Assembly: GCF_900106795.1 (NCBI RefSeq)
Contig: NZ_FNNS01000002.1
Coordinates: forward strand, 124,001 to 188,000
DNA: 64,000 nucleotides
Source of the DNA: Aequorivita viscosa
Lineage (GTDB): Bacteria > Bacteroidota > Bacteroidia > Flavobacteriales > Flavobacteriaceae
Direction: 5' to 3'
Shown: in pieces, positions 45,209 through 54,003 of the stretch
How positions within the stretch are numbered: position 1 is the first letter of the stretch
How the letters are laid out: each line of letters begins with the position of its first letter
The notes under the pieces: model-generated
The model's input: only the letters and a program-made list of their open reading frames with translations
Told to the model about the DNA's origin: nothing
Databases searched by the model: none
Position numbers and translations under genes: made by a program

Positions 45209-46483
45209 TTAATCTGTTCGCAATGCTTCTACTGGTCTAATTTTTATTGCGTTTTGAGCAGGGATAAGGCCCGCCAATAATCCTGATATTATTAAAATCA
45301 TTAGGGCTGTAAAAACAACTCCAATATCTACTGATGGGTTTAGGAACATCATTTCGGAAGTGTCCATTTTGTCCATTTCGTTATTCACTAAAATTAAAAC
45401 ACCAGTTGCCAAAATAATTCCCACCATCCCAGAAATAATGGTAAGGAAGCTTGATTCCAGTAAAATTTGAGACCGAATGCTCCAGGGTGTCGCCCCTAAG
45501 GCACGACGCACACCGATTTCTTTGGTTCGTTCTTTTACAACGATGAGCATGATATTGCTAATTCCGATAACTCCGGAAATCAATATTAATATCCCTACGA
45601 AATATGCGACGAAATTTAATGCTGTAAACAAACCGTTTATTTTATTGTACTGTTCGTATAAATCGAAATTACCAACGGCTCGATCATCGGTAGGCGCAAT
45701 GGAATGACGGGCTTTAATAACGTCGAATACCTGGGATTTTAACTCGGTGATAGAGGATCCGTCTTCGGCGGTAATTGCCATCCAACCAACGATATTTGCC
45801 ATATTAAAGGCTTGGGAGAAGGACGTAAAAGGCACATAAATTTCTTTTTGGTTTTCTTCTGGATCGCCATTTTGACCATTTTTTTTATAGGTTCCTATAA
45901 CCATAAAATTGACGCCATTGATTTTAATATACGAACCTATTACTTCTTCACCTGGATCATACAATGCGGTTTGAACACCACTTCCTATAATTGCAACTTT
46001 TCGTTTTTCTTCAATATCGGAGTAATTAATAAATCGGCCCGAAGTGATGTCCATTGGTTGCTGCTGTGTAATTTCGGGATAATCGCCATACACATTAAAA
46101 GCGCCGGTTTGCAAGCCTCTAACTACGTTATTACTTCCTCTAAAACCGCCCAACTGATTTCTAGGAGAAACAAATCTGAGACCTGGCACCTGATCTTTTA
46201 TTGCTTGAACATCGTCAAGTTTAAAATTATATCGTCTACCTTTTGGTAAACCTTTATACGGTTGTGATACATTTTGCGCCCACATAAACATGGAGTTAGT
46301 AGCCATGCCTGTAAAAGATTGTTTTATTCCGTTTTCAAGTCCGTTTCCTGCGGCGAGTAAAATAACAAGAATAAAAATACCCCATAGAACTCCAAAAGCG
46401 GTAAGAATTGTTCTAAACCAATTGCTGCTTAAGGCTTCAATAATTTCTGCCCAACTATCCCTGCTAAATATTTTACTCATCAC
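45209..46483 (-). CDS. ABC transporter permease (MacB-like), subunit 2
   Basis: A 424-residue MacB-type permease without an ATPase domain. One N-terminal helix (ILTAFGVLWGIFILVILLAAGNG) is followed by a large periplasmic domain (about 45-290) and three C-terminal helices with the FtsX motif LIVVKERTKEIGVRRALGATPWSIRSQILLES. It ends IKPVEALRTD, the usual FtsX/MacB tail. It overlaps the preceding permease by 11 bases, suggesting translational coupling and a heterodimer. Confidence 0.93.
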   Translation of the reverse strand: MMSKIFSRDSWAEIIEALSSNWFRTILTAFGVLWGIFILVILLAAGNGLENGIKQSFTGMATNSMFMWAQNVSQPYKGLPKGRRYNFKLDDVQAIKDQVPGLRFVSPRNQLGGFRGSNNVVRGLQTGAFNVYGDYPEITQQQPMDITSGRFINYSDIEEKRKVAIIGSGVQTALYDPGEEVIGSYIKINGVNFMVIGTYKKNGQNGDPEENQKEIYVPFTSFSQAFNMANIVGWMAITAEDGSSITELKSQVFDVIKARHSIAPTDDRAVGNFDLYEQYNKINGLFTALNFVAYFVGILILISGVIGISNIMLIVVKERTKEIGVRRALGATPWSIRSQILLESSFLTIISGMVGIILATGVLILVNNEMDKMDTSEMMFLNPSVDIGVVFTALMILIISGLLAGLIPAQNAIKIRPVEALRTD

Positions 46484-47726
46484 GTAAAGCTTCTATGGGT
46501 TTAATATTAGCGGCTCTATATGCAGGAAAAAAGCCCGCGACTGCTCCAGCAATTATCAAAATAAATACGGTTGTAATTGCCACGGAAAAATCGACAGATG
46601 GATTACTTATAAAGCTAGTTTCGATTAAAGGACCTGCAAATTGAATAAGAAAAAGACTTAAAAGCAACCCAATAAATCCAGCCATAGTAGTTACAAATAT
46701 TGATTCGTGAAGTATCATCCCGATTATAGACCACGGCTGTGCGCCTATTGCTTTTCGTATACCAATTTCTTTAGTTCGCTCCTTTACTATAATGAGCATT
46801 ATATTACTTACGCCAACAATTCCAGCTATAATGGTACAAATACCAACTCCCCAAAAGAACAAGCGGATCATTTTATTTAGGTCGTAAAAGCGTTTGGTGT
46901 TTTCTAAAGAATTGTTCACGTGTATAGCCCTTAAATCGTTAGGCGCGATGGAATGTGCAGTCTTAAGGTCAGCTTCAAGTTGTGCTGAAAAAGCTTCCGA
47001 AGCGGCCAAGGCTTCCTTATAGGTTTTATGATCCTTGAGTGTAAAAGCCAAAGAACGCAGTTTATCTCCTGCGTTATAAACTCTTTGCGAAGTAGTTAAG
47101 GGAATAAAAATTCTTGTTTCTTCACGCTCTCCTCCTGGGTCGGTATAAATTCCGACTACTTTAAACTTTATCCCAGTTATATCGACATACTCACCTAGCG
47201 CATTTTTTCCTTTAAAAAGATCGAGATATACTTGGTTTCCAATCACAGCAACTTTTTCAAAAGTTTCTAGATCGGCCTGATTAATGTATCTACCCGCTAC
47301 TAGGGTTTCATTTTCCAAGAATTGGTAATCACTTCGAACGCCTTCTATTCGGTAACTTCCACTTTCATTTTTATAAGTCGTTAAACCTCCCCAAATACTG
47401 TAAACACCAGATTTATATTCTAGTTTATCTTCATTCTTCTTAACCGCCATTTCATAATCGCGATTATCCATTTCAATTCTACGGCCTGGATTTAGACCTT
47501 TATATTCAACTGAAGTAACACCTGCCCAAACGCTTATTCTATTAGCTGCGTCGTTTTCAAATTCTTTAGAAACCCCGTTTTGCATGCCTTGCCCCATGGC
47601 GAGTAAAATAACCAGGATAAAAATACCTGAAGCTACTGAGAGGCCAGTGAGGAACGTTCGCAGTTTGTTTTTACGAATAGTGTCAAAAATTTCTTGCCAA
47701 CGCTCTAGATTAAACATTCGCTGCAA
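46473..47726 (-). CDS. ABC transporter permease (MacB-like), subunit 1
   Basis: A 417-residue permease of the same type as subunit 2: N-terminal helix (FLTGLSVASGIFILVILLAMG), MacB periplasmic core domain (about 40-280), FtsX domain with LIIVKERTKEIGIRKAIGAQPWSIIGMILHES and tail IKPIEALRDE. It overlaps the ATPase gene by 17 bases and subunit 2 by 11 bases. Two different permeases beside one ATPase suggest a heterodimeric MacB-like pump. Confidence 0.93.
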   Translation of the reverse strand: MQRMFNLERWQEIFDTIRKNKLRTFLTGLSVASGIFILVILLAMGQGMQNGVSKEFENDAANRISVWAGVTSVEYKGLNPGRRIEMDNRDYEMAVKKNEDKLEYKSGVYSIWGGLTTYKNESGSYRIEGVRSDYQFLENETLVAGRYINQADLETFEKVAVIGNQVYLDLFKGKNALGEYVDITGIKFKVVGIYTDPGGEREETRIFIPLTTSQRVYNAGDKLRSLAFTLKDHKTYKEALAASEAFSAQLEADLKTAHSIAPNDLRAIHVNNSLENTKRFYDLNKMIRLFFWGVGICTIIAGIVGVSNIMLIIVKERTKEIGIRKAIGAQPWSIIGMILHESIFVTTMAGFIGLLLSLFLIQFAGPLIETSFISNPSVDFSVAITTVFILIIAGAVAGFFPAYRAANIKPIEALRDE

Positions 47727-48417
47727 TTTTAGCTCGTACTTGGTCTACTTTGGAATCGTCGATAATTAGCCCATCTCTTAGGTTTACGATTCGTTTCGTC
47801 ATATTGGCAATATCTTCTTCGTGTGTAACAATAAGGATTGTTTTACCTTCATCGTTTATCCCTTGAATAAGTTCCATAACCTCGTATGATGTTTTGGTAT
47901 CCAGTGCTCCTGTAGGTTCATCTGCTAATAGTACTTTAGGATCACTTGCCAAAGCCCGAGCGATGGCGACTCTTTGTTTTTGACCTCCTGAAAGCTCGTT
48001 GGGAAGATGCGTAGCCCATTGTGCAAGCCCTACTTTTTCGAGATAGTGCATTGCTTTTTCGGTTCTTATATTTCGTTTTTCTCCTTGATAATATAGCGGT
48101 AAGGCCACATTTTCGAGAGCAGATTTATAATTAATTAAATTAAAGGATTGAAAAATAAAGCCGAGAAATCTGTTTCTATATTGAGCAGCAACTTTTTCAT
48201 TCAAATTTTTAATCAGAGTTCCGTCCAGATTGTAGGTGCCTTCGTCGGCTTCGTCTAGAATCCCTAATATATTGAGAAGAGTAGATTTTCCAGAGCCGGA
48301 TGAACCCATAATAGAAACCATTTCACCTTCGGAAACTGTAAAATTTATCCCTTTAAGAACATGGAGCGAGTTTTTACCCATGTGATAGGATTTATGAAGG
48401 TCTTTTATTTCTATCAT
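47710..48417 (-). CDS. ABC transporter ATP-binding protein (MacB/LolD-like)
   Basis: A 235-residue ABC ATPase. Walker A GSSGSGKST at about 36-44, Q-loop GFIFQSFNLI, signature LSGGQKQRVAIARAL, Walker B KVLLADEPTGALD and switch His in IVTHEEDIA. It energises the two permeases downstream; substrates of this type are peptides, lipoproteins or drugs. The first gene of the operon, preceded by a fair promoter. Confidence 0.96.
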   Translation of the reverse strand: MIEIKDLHKSYHMGKNSLHVLKGINFTVSEGEMVSIMGSSGSGKSTLLNILGILDEADEGTYNLDGTLIKNLNEKVAAQYRNRFLGFIFQSFNLINYKSALENVALPLYYQGEKRNIRTEKAMHYLEKVGLAQWATHLPNELSGGQKQRVAIARALASDPKVLLADEPTGALDTKTSYEVMELIQGINDEGKTILIVTHEEDIANMTKRIVNLRDGLIIDDSKVDQVRAKIAANV

Positions 48418-48435
48418 ACTTAATTTATTAGCTTA

Positions 48436-48461
48436 CAAAGTAAACGGAGAATCCCCGACAA
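48436..48461 (-). promoter_or_regulatory. possible promoter of the ABC efflux operon
   Basis: Minus strand TTG (48461-48459), 16-base spacer, TACTTTG (48442-48436), close to TAnnTTTG but one base short. The operon start codon is 19 bases downstream. Confidence 0.4.
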
Positions 48462-48565
48462 TTTGTGAATTTTTTGTTAAGAAATGAAAGGGGTTCAACC
48501 CAATCTATTCTATAAGACTAAAAATGATAGAAAATGTTACAGTAGACCTTAAAAAGGAAAGAAAA

Positions 48566-48799
48566 TTAAAGTTCGCCGCGCTGTCTGGCCTTTTTACGAC
48601 TACGATATACAGCAAAGCCTACACCAGCCACTAATAAATATGGAAACACCATTAAGTACACGATTCCATTGTTAATTCCCTTTGCAGCCTTTCCTCCATC
48701 CTGACTTTCGAGTACGGCACGACACATAGAACACTGTGCTTCGGCAGGAAGACTTATAAAAAGGAGTAGCAACACTATGAAAAATATTTTCGTCTTCAT
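48566..48799 (-). CDS. small CSMC membrane protein of the cox/SCO cluster
   Basis: A 77-residue protein with a signal peptide (residues 1-21, to PAEAQ), a short Cys pair CSMCRAVLESQ (Cys23, Cys26) and one membrane helix (about 46-64), with a basic tail. Small proteins with this CSMC motif recur beside SCO and DUF420 genes in flavobacteria; the Cys pair may bind copper or do redox work in oxidase assembly, but that is inference. Last gene of the SCO-DUF420 run. Confidence 0.75.
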   Translation of the reverse strand: MKTKIFFIVLLLLFISLPAEAQCSMCRAVLESQDGGKAAKGINNGIVYLMVFPYLLVAGVGFAVYRSRKKARQRGEL

Positions 48800-48853
48800 T
48801 GTAATTCAATTTTTAAAAAGAGCAAACGCTTGATCATTTTCAAAATGGGTTAT

Positions 48854-49381
48854 TTAATAATAAGGCGAAATCATTAAATAAACAATCACACCACTCACCG
48901 CTACATAAAGCCAAAGTGGATAGGTTATGCGTGCAATTTTTCTATGTTTATAGAACTGTCCGGAAATTGCCCTAACAAAGGTTATTAGCACAAAAGGTAT
49001 AACGACGATGGATAGAATAATATGCGTTATTAAAATAAAAAAGTAAATATACTTTAACACGCCTTCACCACCATACGAGGTTGAATCTGAAGTCATGTGG
49101 TAAATTACATATAACACTAAAAACAATACGGAAAGACCTATTGCAGTTTTCATTAACCGCTCGTGCAATTTTGTGTTCCCTTTTCTTATTTGATATACGG
49201 CAATTACCAGCAACAAGGCGGTGGTTGCATTTATTGAAGCATAGATAGGCGGTAAAAATCCTAAACGTTCTACTCCTGGAATTTTTACAGTAAATAAAGC
49301 TGCAACAGCCAAAGGAATAGCAATTGAGAATATCCAAATTAAGACATTATACTTTCGAGTATCAGGAGCTTCGTTTTGCAT
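48854..49381 (-). CDS. DUF420 membrane protein
   Basis: A 175-residue integral membrane protein with five helices (about 10-28, 38-60, 72-92, 104-128, 155-172) and conserved His in LHERLMKT, YHMTS, ITHIILS and YKHRKIARITYPLWL. This is the DUF420 family, often beside cytochrome oxidase genes. The histidine pattern suggests heme or copper handling, which is inference. It starts four bases after the SCO gene stop. Confidence 0.9.
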   Translation of the reverse strand: MQNEAPDTRKYNVLIWIFSIAIPLAVAALFTVKIPGVERLGFLPPIYASINATTALLLVIAVYQIRKGNTKLHERLMKTAIGLSVLFLVLYVIYHMTSDSTSYGGEGVLKYIYFFILITHIILSIVVIPFVLITFVRAISGQFYKHRKIARITYPLWLYVAVSGVIVYLMISPYY

Positions 49382-49385
49382 AGCT

Positions 49386-50009
49386 TTAAAGTAGATTTTT
49401 TATATCTTCTTTTAACATTTGAATGTTCTTATCATCCAATCCATCATAGTATATCATCGGGTTTCCGTGCTCATCTTTTCGAGAGCGGATATTTCCTTGT
49501 TGATCAATTAAGGCAAAAAAGCCCGAATGCTCGAATCCGGCACCAACATCTGGTGTTTCACCAACGTACAAGTTGAAGCCTTCATTTGCTAATTTGAATA
49601 TTTGATCCCTTTCGCCCGTAAGTAAATGCCATTGAGGTTTGGTTATACCTTTTTGTTTAGCATATTCTTTTAAAACCTCTGGAGTATCGTGCGCAGGATC
49701 TATAGTGATAGATGCAATACCCACTTTTGGGTTACCAAGAAACTCATTTTGAATCTTGATCATATTTTCATTCATAATCGGACAAATATCCGGGCAAGTT
49801 GTGAAGAAAAATTCTACTAAATAAACCTTGTTTTCGTAATCTTTGTTTGTTATAGTTTTCCCATTCTGATCAGTGAAGCTAAAATTGGGCACTTGACCGA
49901 TTGTTTCTAATTCAGGTTTGGCGAGTCTATCGACAACCTTTGGGACTACCCATATTCCGAAAATAAGAATGATAAAAGAAATACCTATGTATGAATAATT
50001 TTTTTTCAC
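49386..50009 (-). CDS. SCO-family copper chaperone for cytochrome oxidase
   Basis: A 207-residue membrane-anchored thioredoxin-fold protein that delivers copper to the CuA site of cytochrome c oxidase. The N-terminal helix (about 7-24) is followed by FSFTDQNGKT, the metal-binding FFFTTCPDICPIMNE (Cys72, Cys76) and the third ligand His161 in FEHSGFFALID. All Sco metal residues are present. It lies 26 bases after the Cys-less SCO-like gene. Confidence 0.94.
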   Translation of the reverse strand: MKKNYSYIGISFIILIFGIWVVPKVVDRLAKPELETIGQVPNFSFTDQNGKTITNKDYENKVYLVEFFFTTCPDICPIMNENMIKIQNEFLGNPKVGIASITIDPAHDTPEVLKEYAKQKGITKPQWHLLTGERDQIFKLANEGFNLYVGETPDVGAGFEHSGFFALIDQQGNIRSRKDEHGNPMIYYDGLDDKNIQMLKEDIKNLL

Positions 50010-50035
50010 AGCCTTAAATTGATTGTTAAGTGTAT

Positions 50036-50680
50036 TTAAATTTCTCTACTTGAACCGTATTTTTTTAACGCGCGACGGTATTCAGCCAACAACACCTTTA
50101 CATCATCGCTCATTTTATTGTTTATTTCTGCAATTTGACTTGAGTCGAATCCGTACATTATTCCGTGATCTTTGTCATCATCCCGACCACGCAAGTTGCG
50201 TTCCTTATCAATAATAAAAACGTAGGGTGTAGAAAAGCCTGAGTCAATTGTTATATTAGATTGTAACGAATGAAAAACGCTTGTGATTTTGTCGTCTGAT
50301 CCAAAAGCAAATAACCAAGAATCAGTTGGGGCAATCTCGGCCAACTTTTGTTCCACATTTCTGGCTTGGCTTTGAGTACCTTCAGGCAGAAGAATGACAA
50401 ATTGAAATTCTCGGAAACTATGATTTTTAGTATAAATTTTGTGAGCAAGATTATATGCATAGGCACGATGTGCTTCCAAATCACGACCAAAAAATCCTAA
50501 AATTGTAATATGATCTTCAAGCTGCACTGGTTTACCATCTAATGTAGTAAATCCGTCGAGTTCTGCGACGTTTTTAGTAAGAACAGGTAATGGCTTAAAG
50601 TAATTTGTACTAAGGGAAAAGAAAATGTAGGCCGTAATAGGCAGAATAAAAAGGATGCTGAGCACCAAATACTTCTTCAT
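50036..50680 (-). CDS. SCO-like membrane protein lacking the CxxxC motif
   Basis: A 214-residue protein with one N-terminal membrane helix (YLVLSILFILPITAYIFFSL) and a thioredoxin-like body (FTTLDGKPVQLEDHITILGFFGRDLEAHRAYA, YVFIIDKERNLRGR). The strand-helix pattern is like SCO, but the cysteines are replaced by FGRDLEA. I place the start at 50680: the longer frame at 50707 overlaps the promoter -7 box. It is adjacent to and upstream of the true SCO gene. A structural or regulatory partner is a guess. Confidence 0.72.
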   Translation of the reverse strand: MKKYLVLSILFILPITAYIFFSLSTNYFKPLPVLTKNVAELDGFTTLDGKPVQLEDHITILGFFGRDLEAHRAYAYNLAHKIYTKNHSFREFQFVILLPEGTQSQARNVEQKLAEIAPTDSWLFAFGSDDKITSVFHSLQSNITIDSGFSTPYVFIIDKERNLRGRDDDKDHGIMYGFDSSQIAEINNKMSDDVKVLLAEYRRALKKYGSSREI

Positions 50681-50704
50681 CTTCTGTTGCATAATTCTTT
50701 CTTG

Positions 50705-50735
50705 CAAAAGTAAAGGGTTTGGGAATCCAGAACAA
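50705..50735 (-). promoter_or_regulatory. promoter of the SCO-like/SCO/DUF420 run
   Basis: On the minus strand TTG at 50735-50733, a 20-base spacer and TACTTTTG at 50712-50705, an exact TAnnTTTG. The start codon at 50680 lies about 25 bases downstream. The same core sequence precedes tig. Confidence 0.75.
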
Positions 50736-50768
50736 CCTTTAGAAAGTTAATTGTGAAAAATAGTATTA

Positions 50769-50796
50769 TAAAAAAACCCTCAAAAAGAGGGTTTTT
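50769..50796 (-). terminator. terminator of the cyoE/cox operon
   Basis: Stem AACCCTC/GAGGGTT with a five-base loop, flanked by A and T runs on both sides so that it can work in either direction. It begins 10 bases after the subunit IV stop. Confidence 0.88.
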
Positions 50797-50805
50797 AAAT
50801 ATCAA

Positions 50806-51195
50806 TTAAAAATTGAATTTTATATATCCGTTATTAAATACTTCATATATATAGTCCCCTTCGATTAAGAGAAGTGTTACGAGATAGGCAATCAAGAAGA
50901 CCCCTGTCCAAACAACTGCTCTTCGCATTGCAGTTACTTCGTCTCGAATGTGCATAAAATCCCAAGTAATATAGTAGGCTTTAAAGATTGTTAAAAGGAT
51001 AAAAATCCAATTTAATAGCTTTAAAGCCAGGAAGTCATTTTCCAACAAAAAGGCTGGTCTAATAATTCCTAAAACAACTTCAATAATAGTCACTATGGAA
51101 AGAATAACAAAGACTCCCCATATTTTATGAATATTCGATTTAAACTTTAGAGTACCTCTAAAGATTGCAAGTTTATGTTCGTGTTCGTGTGCCAT
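50806..51195 (-). CDS. cytochrome c oxidase subunit IV family protein
   Basis: A 129-residue membrane protein with a His-rich N-terminus (MAHEHEHKLA) and three helices (about 24-44, 57-75, 95-115). It matches the bacterial subunit IV/ prokaryotic COX4-like family, which stabilises heme-copper oxidases. It lies 18 bases after the long subunit III gene and is the last gene of the cyoE/cox run, before a bidirectional terminator. Confidence 0.92.
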   Translation of the reverse strand: MAHEHEHKLAIFRGTLKFKSNIHKIWGVFVILSIVTIIEVVLGIIRPAFLLENDFLALKLLNWIFILLTIFKAYYITWDFMHIRDEVTAMRRAVVWTGVFLIAYLVTLLLIEGDYIYEVFNNGYIKFNF

Positions 51196-51213
51196 TTTTT
51201 AAATATTGAAAAT

Positions 51214-52197
51214 CTATACAAGATAAAAGAATGTGAATACAAATACCCAAACTAAATCAACAAAGTGCCAATAAAGTCCAACTTTTTCTACCATTTCGTA
51301 GCTTCCTCTACGCTCATAAGTACCTATTAAAACATTGAAGAATATAATACAGTTAAGCAAGACCCCAATGGAAACGTGAAATCCGTGAAATCCGGTAATA
51401 AAGAAAAAGAAGTCTGCAAACAATGGGTGCCCATATTCGTTGTGACGAAGGTTTGCACCTTTTACAATTAATTGCCCGTCTTTTTCTAATTTACTTATAG
51501 ATTCAGCTCGCGAAAGCACTATGTGATTTCCATTTTCGTCCTTCTGTTGAATTCTGATTAACAAATTGTCATTTGCTAAAAACCCAGCTTTCACTTGATC
51601 TAACGAAACTTCTGGATAAAATTCAGCTTCTTTTTTATACCAAATTCCATTTTCTTTGGTGTGTTCTGTACGAGGTGTAGTTGCCAAGGCCGCAAAGTCG
51701 TCCAACGCTACACGCGATCCATCTTTATCTAAAAACTGAATAATTTCGCCACCTTTAGTTTCAACAGCACCATAATCTCCTTTGATAAAAGTTGCCCATT
51801 CCCAAGCTTGTGAGCTAAGAAAGACGAAACCACCTATAATAGTTAAAAATAAATAAAAGGTAACTTTCCCTTTCTGCATTTTGCTACCGGCATCTACTGC
51901 TAGCACCATAGTTACAGATGAGAAAATTAAGACAAAGGTCATAAACGCCACATAATACATTGGCGCTTCTACCCCATGAAGGAACGGAAAGTGGGTAAAA
52001 ACTTCATCAGGAATAGGCCAAATATCGGCGAATTTGAATCGAGACAGGCCGTAAGCGGCAAGAAACCCAGAAAATGTCAAGGAATCGGAAACGATGAAAA
52101 ACCACATCATCAATTTCCCATAGCTTGCTTTGAGTGGCGAATCTCCGCCTCCCCAAGTTTTTCCTTCAGTACCTGTTTGAACAACAGTTGCTTCCAT
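51214..52197 (-). CDS. cytochrome c oxidase subunit III, long form
   Basis: A 327-residue subunit III. It starts with a soluble 30-residue tail (GTEGKTWGGGDSPLKASYGK), then helices (MWFFIVSDSLTFSGFLAAYG; MYYVAFMTFVLIFSSVTMVL; FYLFLTIIGGFVFLSSQAWEW). A soluble insert of about 110 residues (around 145-255) separates these from the last helices (FFFFITGFHGFHVSIGVLL; VGLYWHFVDLVWVFVFTFFYL). The GFHGFHV and YWHFVD motifs are those of subunit III. It lies 46 bases after the short subunit III gene. Confidence 0.93.
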   Translation of the reverse strand: MEATVVQTGTEGKTWGGGDSPLKASYGKLMMWFFIVSDSLTFSGFLAAYGLSRFKFADIWPIPDEVFTHFPFLHGVEAPMYYVAFMTFVLIFSSVTMVLAVDAGSKMQKGKVTFYLFLTIIGGFVFLSSQAWEWATFIKGDYGAVETKGGEIIQFLDKDGSRVALDDFAALATTPRTEHTKENGIWYKKEAEFYPEVSLDQVKAGFLANDNLLIRIQQKDENGNHIVLSRAESISKLEKDGQLIVKGANLRHNEYGHPLFADFFFFITGFHGFHVSIGVLLNCIIFFNVLIGTYERRGSYEMVEKVGLYWHFVDLVWVFVFTFFYLV

Positions 52198-52243
52198 AAA
52201 AAGAGTTTGGTTTAGAAATAAGGTTCAAAAATACGTTTAATTT

Positions 52244-52834
52244 TTATTTAACGAAATATAAAAACATAAAGAGGTAAATCCATACAGCGTCAATGAAATG
52301 CCAGAATGTTGCAGCCAGTTCAATTCCAAGGGTTTTACCGTTTTGGTAATTTTGTTTATAATGATTATAAATTACAACAGCTAGTGATATAAGCCCCCCA
52401 AACACGTGTGCTACGTGTAATAAAACGACTAAATAAATAAAGGATGTGGTAATATTACTTGTAGGGCCGGTAAAATAATAGCCACTATCAATTATTTCTG
52501 AAAAGCCTACAAATTGAAACACAACGAAACTTACACCTAACAAAAAGGTGGCAATAAATAATATCATTCCTTGAGAATCTCTTCCTTTTTGAACTGCTTT
52601 TTTACCCAAATGTATTGTTAGGCTACTAAGGAGTATTAAAACGAGACTTACGTAAAATGCTGGTGGAATTTCAAAATTCGATATCCAATCTGGTCGTTCT
52701 TTACTTACTACATAAGCACTGGTAAGCCCAGCAAAACTCATTGTAAGGCTAATTATTCCGAACCAAAGAAGATTTTTCTTGGCTCTTCCTACTTTGACCT
52801 CTTCGGCCGCGTTAAATAAGCTCTTTGCCATCAT
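52244..52834 (-). CDS. heme-copper oxidase subunit III, short form
   Basis: A 196-residue subunit III with five helices in sequence (LLWFGIISLTMSFAGLTSAYV; FYVSLVLILLSSLTIHLG; MILFIATFLLGVSFVVFQFVG; TTSFIYLVVLLHVAHVFGGL; ATFWHFIDAVWIYLFMFLYF). HVAHVFGG and FWHFIDAVW are typical subunit III residues. It starts 34 bases after cyoE. Subunits I and II are not in this window. Confidence 0.93.
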   Translation of the reverse strand: MMAKSLFNAAEEVKVGRAKKNLLWFGIISLTMSFAGLTSAYVVSKERPDWISNFEIPPAFYVSLVLILLSSLTIHLGKKAVQKGRDSQGMILFIATFLLGVSFVVFQFVGFSEIIDSGYYFTGPTSNITTSFIYLVVLLHVAHVFGGLISLAVVIYNHYKQNYQNGKTLGIELAATFWHFIDAVWIYLFMFLYFVK

Positions 52835-52868
52835 ATTTAAAGTTTGTATTTTGTTCGTATTGAACCTA

Positions 52869-53768
52869 TTATCTTATAAATTTATCTACCACATAAATAA
52901 TTTGCAGCAAGGTAATATAACTAACACTAGCAAGCATTAATTGTTTAGCCGCTTTTGAAGTCTTTTCTCGATATAATCTTCCGGCATAATAAAGAAGACC
53001 AATACCTAATATTCCTACCAAGACTCCAGAGTAGGGCGTTAAATATAACTTACCTGTTATACCCAAAACAGGAATTAAGGAAACTAAAACAGTCCAGATA
53101 CAGTATAAAAACACTTGCATTGCCGTTCCTTTATCTCGCTTACCATTCGGAAGCATAAAAAAGCCACCTTTTTTATAGTCGTCAAAAAGAAACCACCCAA
53201 TAGCCCAAAAATGTGGAAATTGCCAGAAGAACTGTATCATAAATAAAGTTCCTGGCTCAATACCAAAGCTACCAGTGGCTGCTACCCATCCAAGCATAAA
53301 GGGAATAGCTCCTGGAAAAGCCCCTACAAAAACCGATAAAGGCGTTTTAGTTTTTAAAGGTGTATACAAACTAACGTACATGAAGATTGAAATAGCACCG
53401 AACATGGCCGTTATTGGATTAATTGCGTAAAGCACCCCAATTCCTACTATTGTTAAGAAAACACCCAAAACAAAGGCAGACCTAACACATATTCTGCCAG
53501 CAGGTAAAGGCCTGTTTTTAGTTCTATCCATCAAGGCGTCTAAATCGCGCTCAACTATTTGATTAAAAACATTAGAAGCTCCAACCATTGCATAGCCGCC
53601 AACGCATAGAAGAAAAAGAACAAAAAAATCAATATTATCTGCACCTAATAAATAACCTGCAACCGAGGAAAATAATACGCTTATAGATAGTCGGAACTTT
53701 GTAATTTCCTTGAAATTCCGAAGCGAGGATGGTACATTGTATGAGGAATGTGGGACGGACAAATTCAT
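52869..53768 (-). CDS. cyoE: heme o synthase (protoheme IX farnesyltransferase)
   Basis: A 299-residue UbiA-superfamily prenyltransferase that converts heme b to heme o for the oxidase. The Asp-rich motif NVFNQIVERDLDALMDRTKNRP is present (split: NQIVERDLD and MDRTKNRP), as is the second motif SLYTPLKTKTPLS. About nine helices fill residues 25-298. It heads the cox run, with a TATCTTTG box 17 bases before the start codon. Confidence 0.97.
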   Translation of the reverse strand: MNLSVPHSSYNVPSSLRNFKEITKFRLSISVLFSSVAGYLLGADNIDFFVLFLLCVGGYAMVGASNVFNQIVERDLDALMDRTKNRPLPAGRICVRSAFVLGVFLTIVGIGVLYAINPITAMFGAISIFMYVSLYTPLKTKTPLSVFVGAFPGAIPFMLGWVAATGSFGIEPGTLFMIQFFWQFPHFWAIGWFLFDDYKKGGFFMLPNGKRDKGTAMQVFLYCIWTVLVSLIPVLGITGKLYLTPYSGVLVGILGIGLLYYAGRLYREKTSKAAKQLMLASVSYITLLQIIYVVDKFIR

Positions 53769-53784
53769 ATTTTATTTGGCTGCG

Positions 53785-53792
53785 CAAAGATA
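53785..53792 (-). promoter_or_regulatory. -7 element of the cyoE/cox operon
   Basis: TATCTTTG on the minus strand exactly matches TAnnTTTG and lies 17 bases before the cyoE start. A TTA rather than TTG is found about 20 bases upstream. Confidence 0.5.
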
Positions 53793-54003
53793 GCAGTTCC
53801 TATTAAGCTTTCATAATAGAAACTACGTAATCTCACCCGATTATTTCCTGTATTTTAATCGTTTGACGAAGTGACTTGCTTTCCGAGCAAGTGTAGTTTC
53901 TGTGAAATTAACTAAAATCTGAAAAAAGGGGTACTCCTAAGAGCCATTTAAACTTCTTTACTCAAAATAAAACACAAAAGAATTACAAGAAGATTAAGCT
54001 TAA

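Noticed and set aside
53874-53892. Hairpin ACTTGCT/AGCAAGT upstream of cyoE
   Set aside because: No T tract and no nearby partner; may be chance in a 235-base gap.
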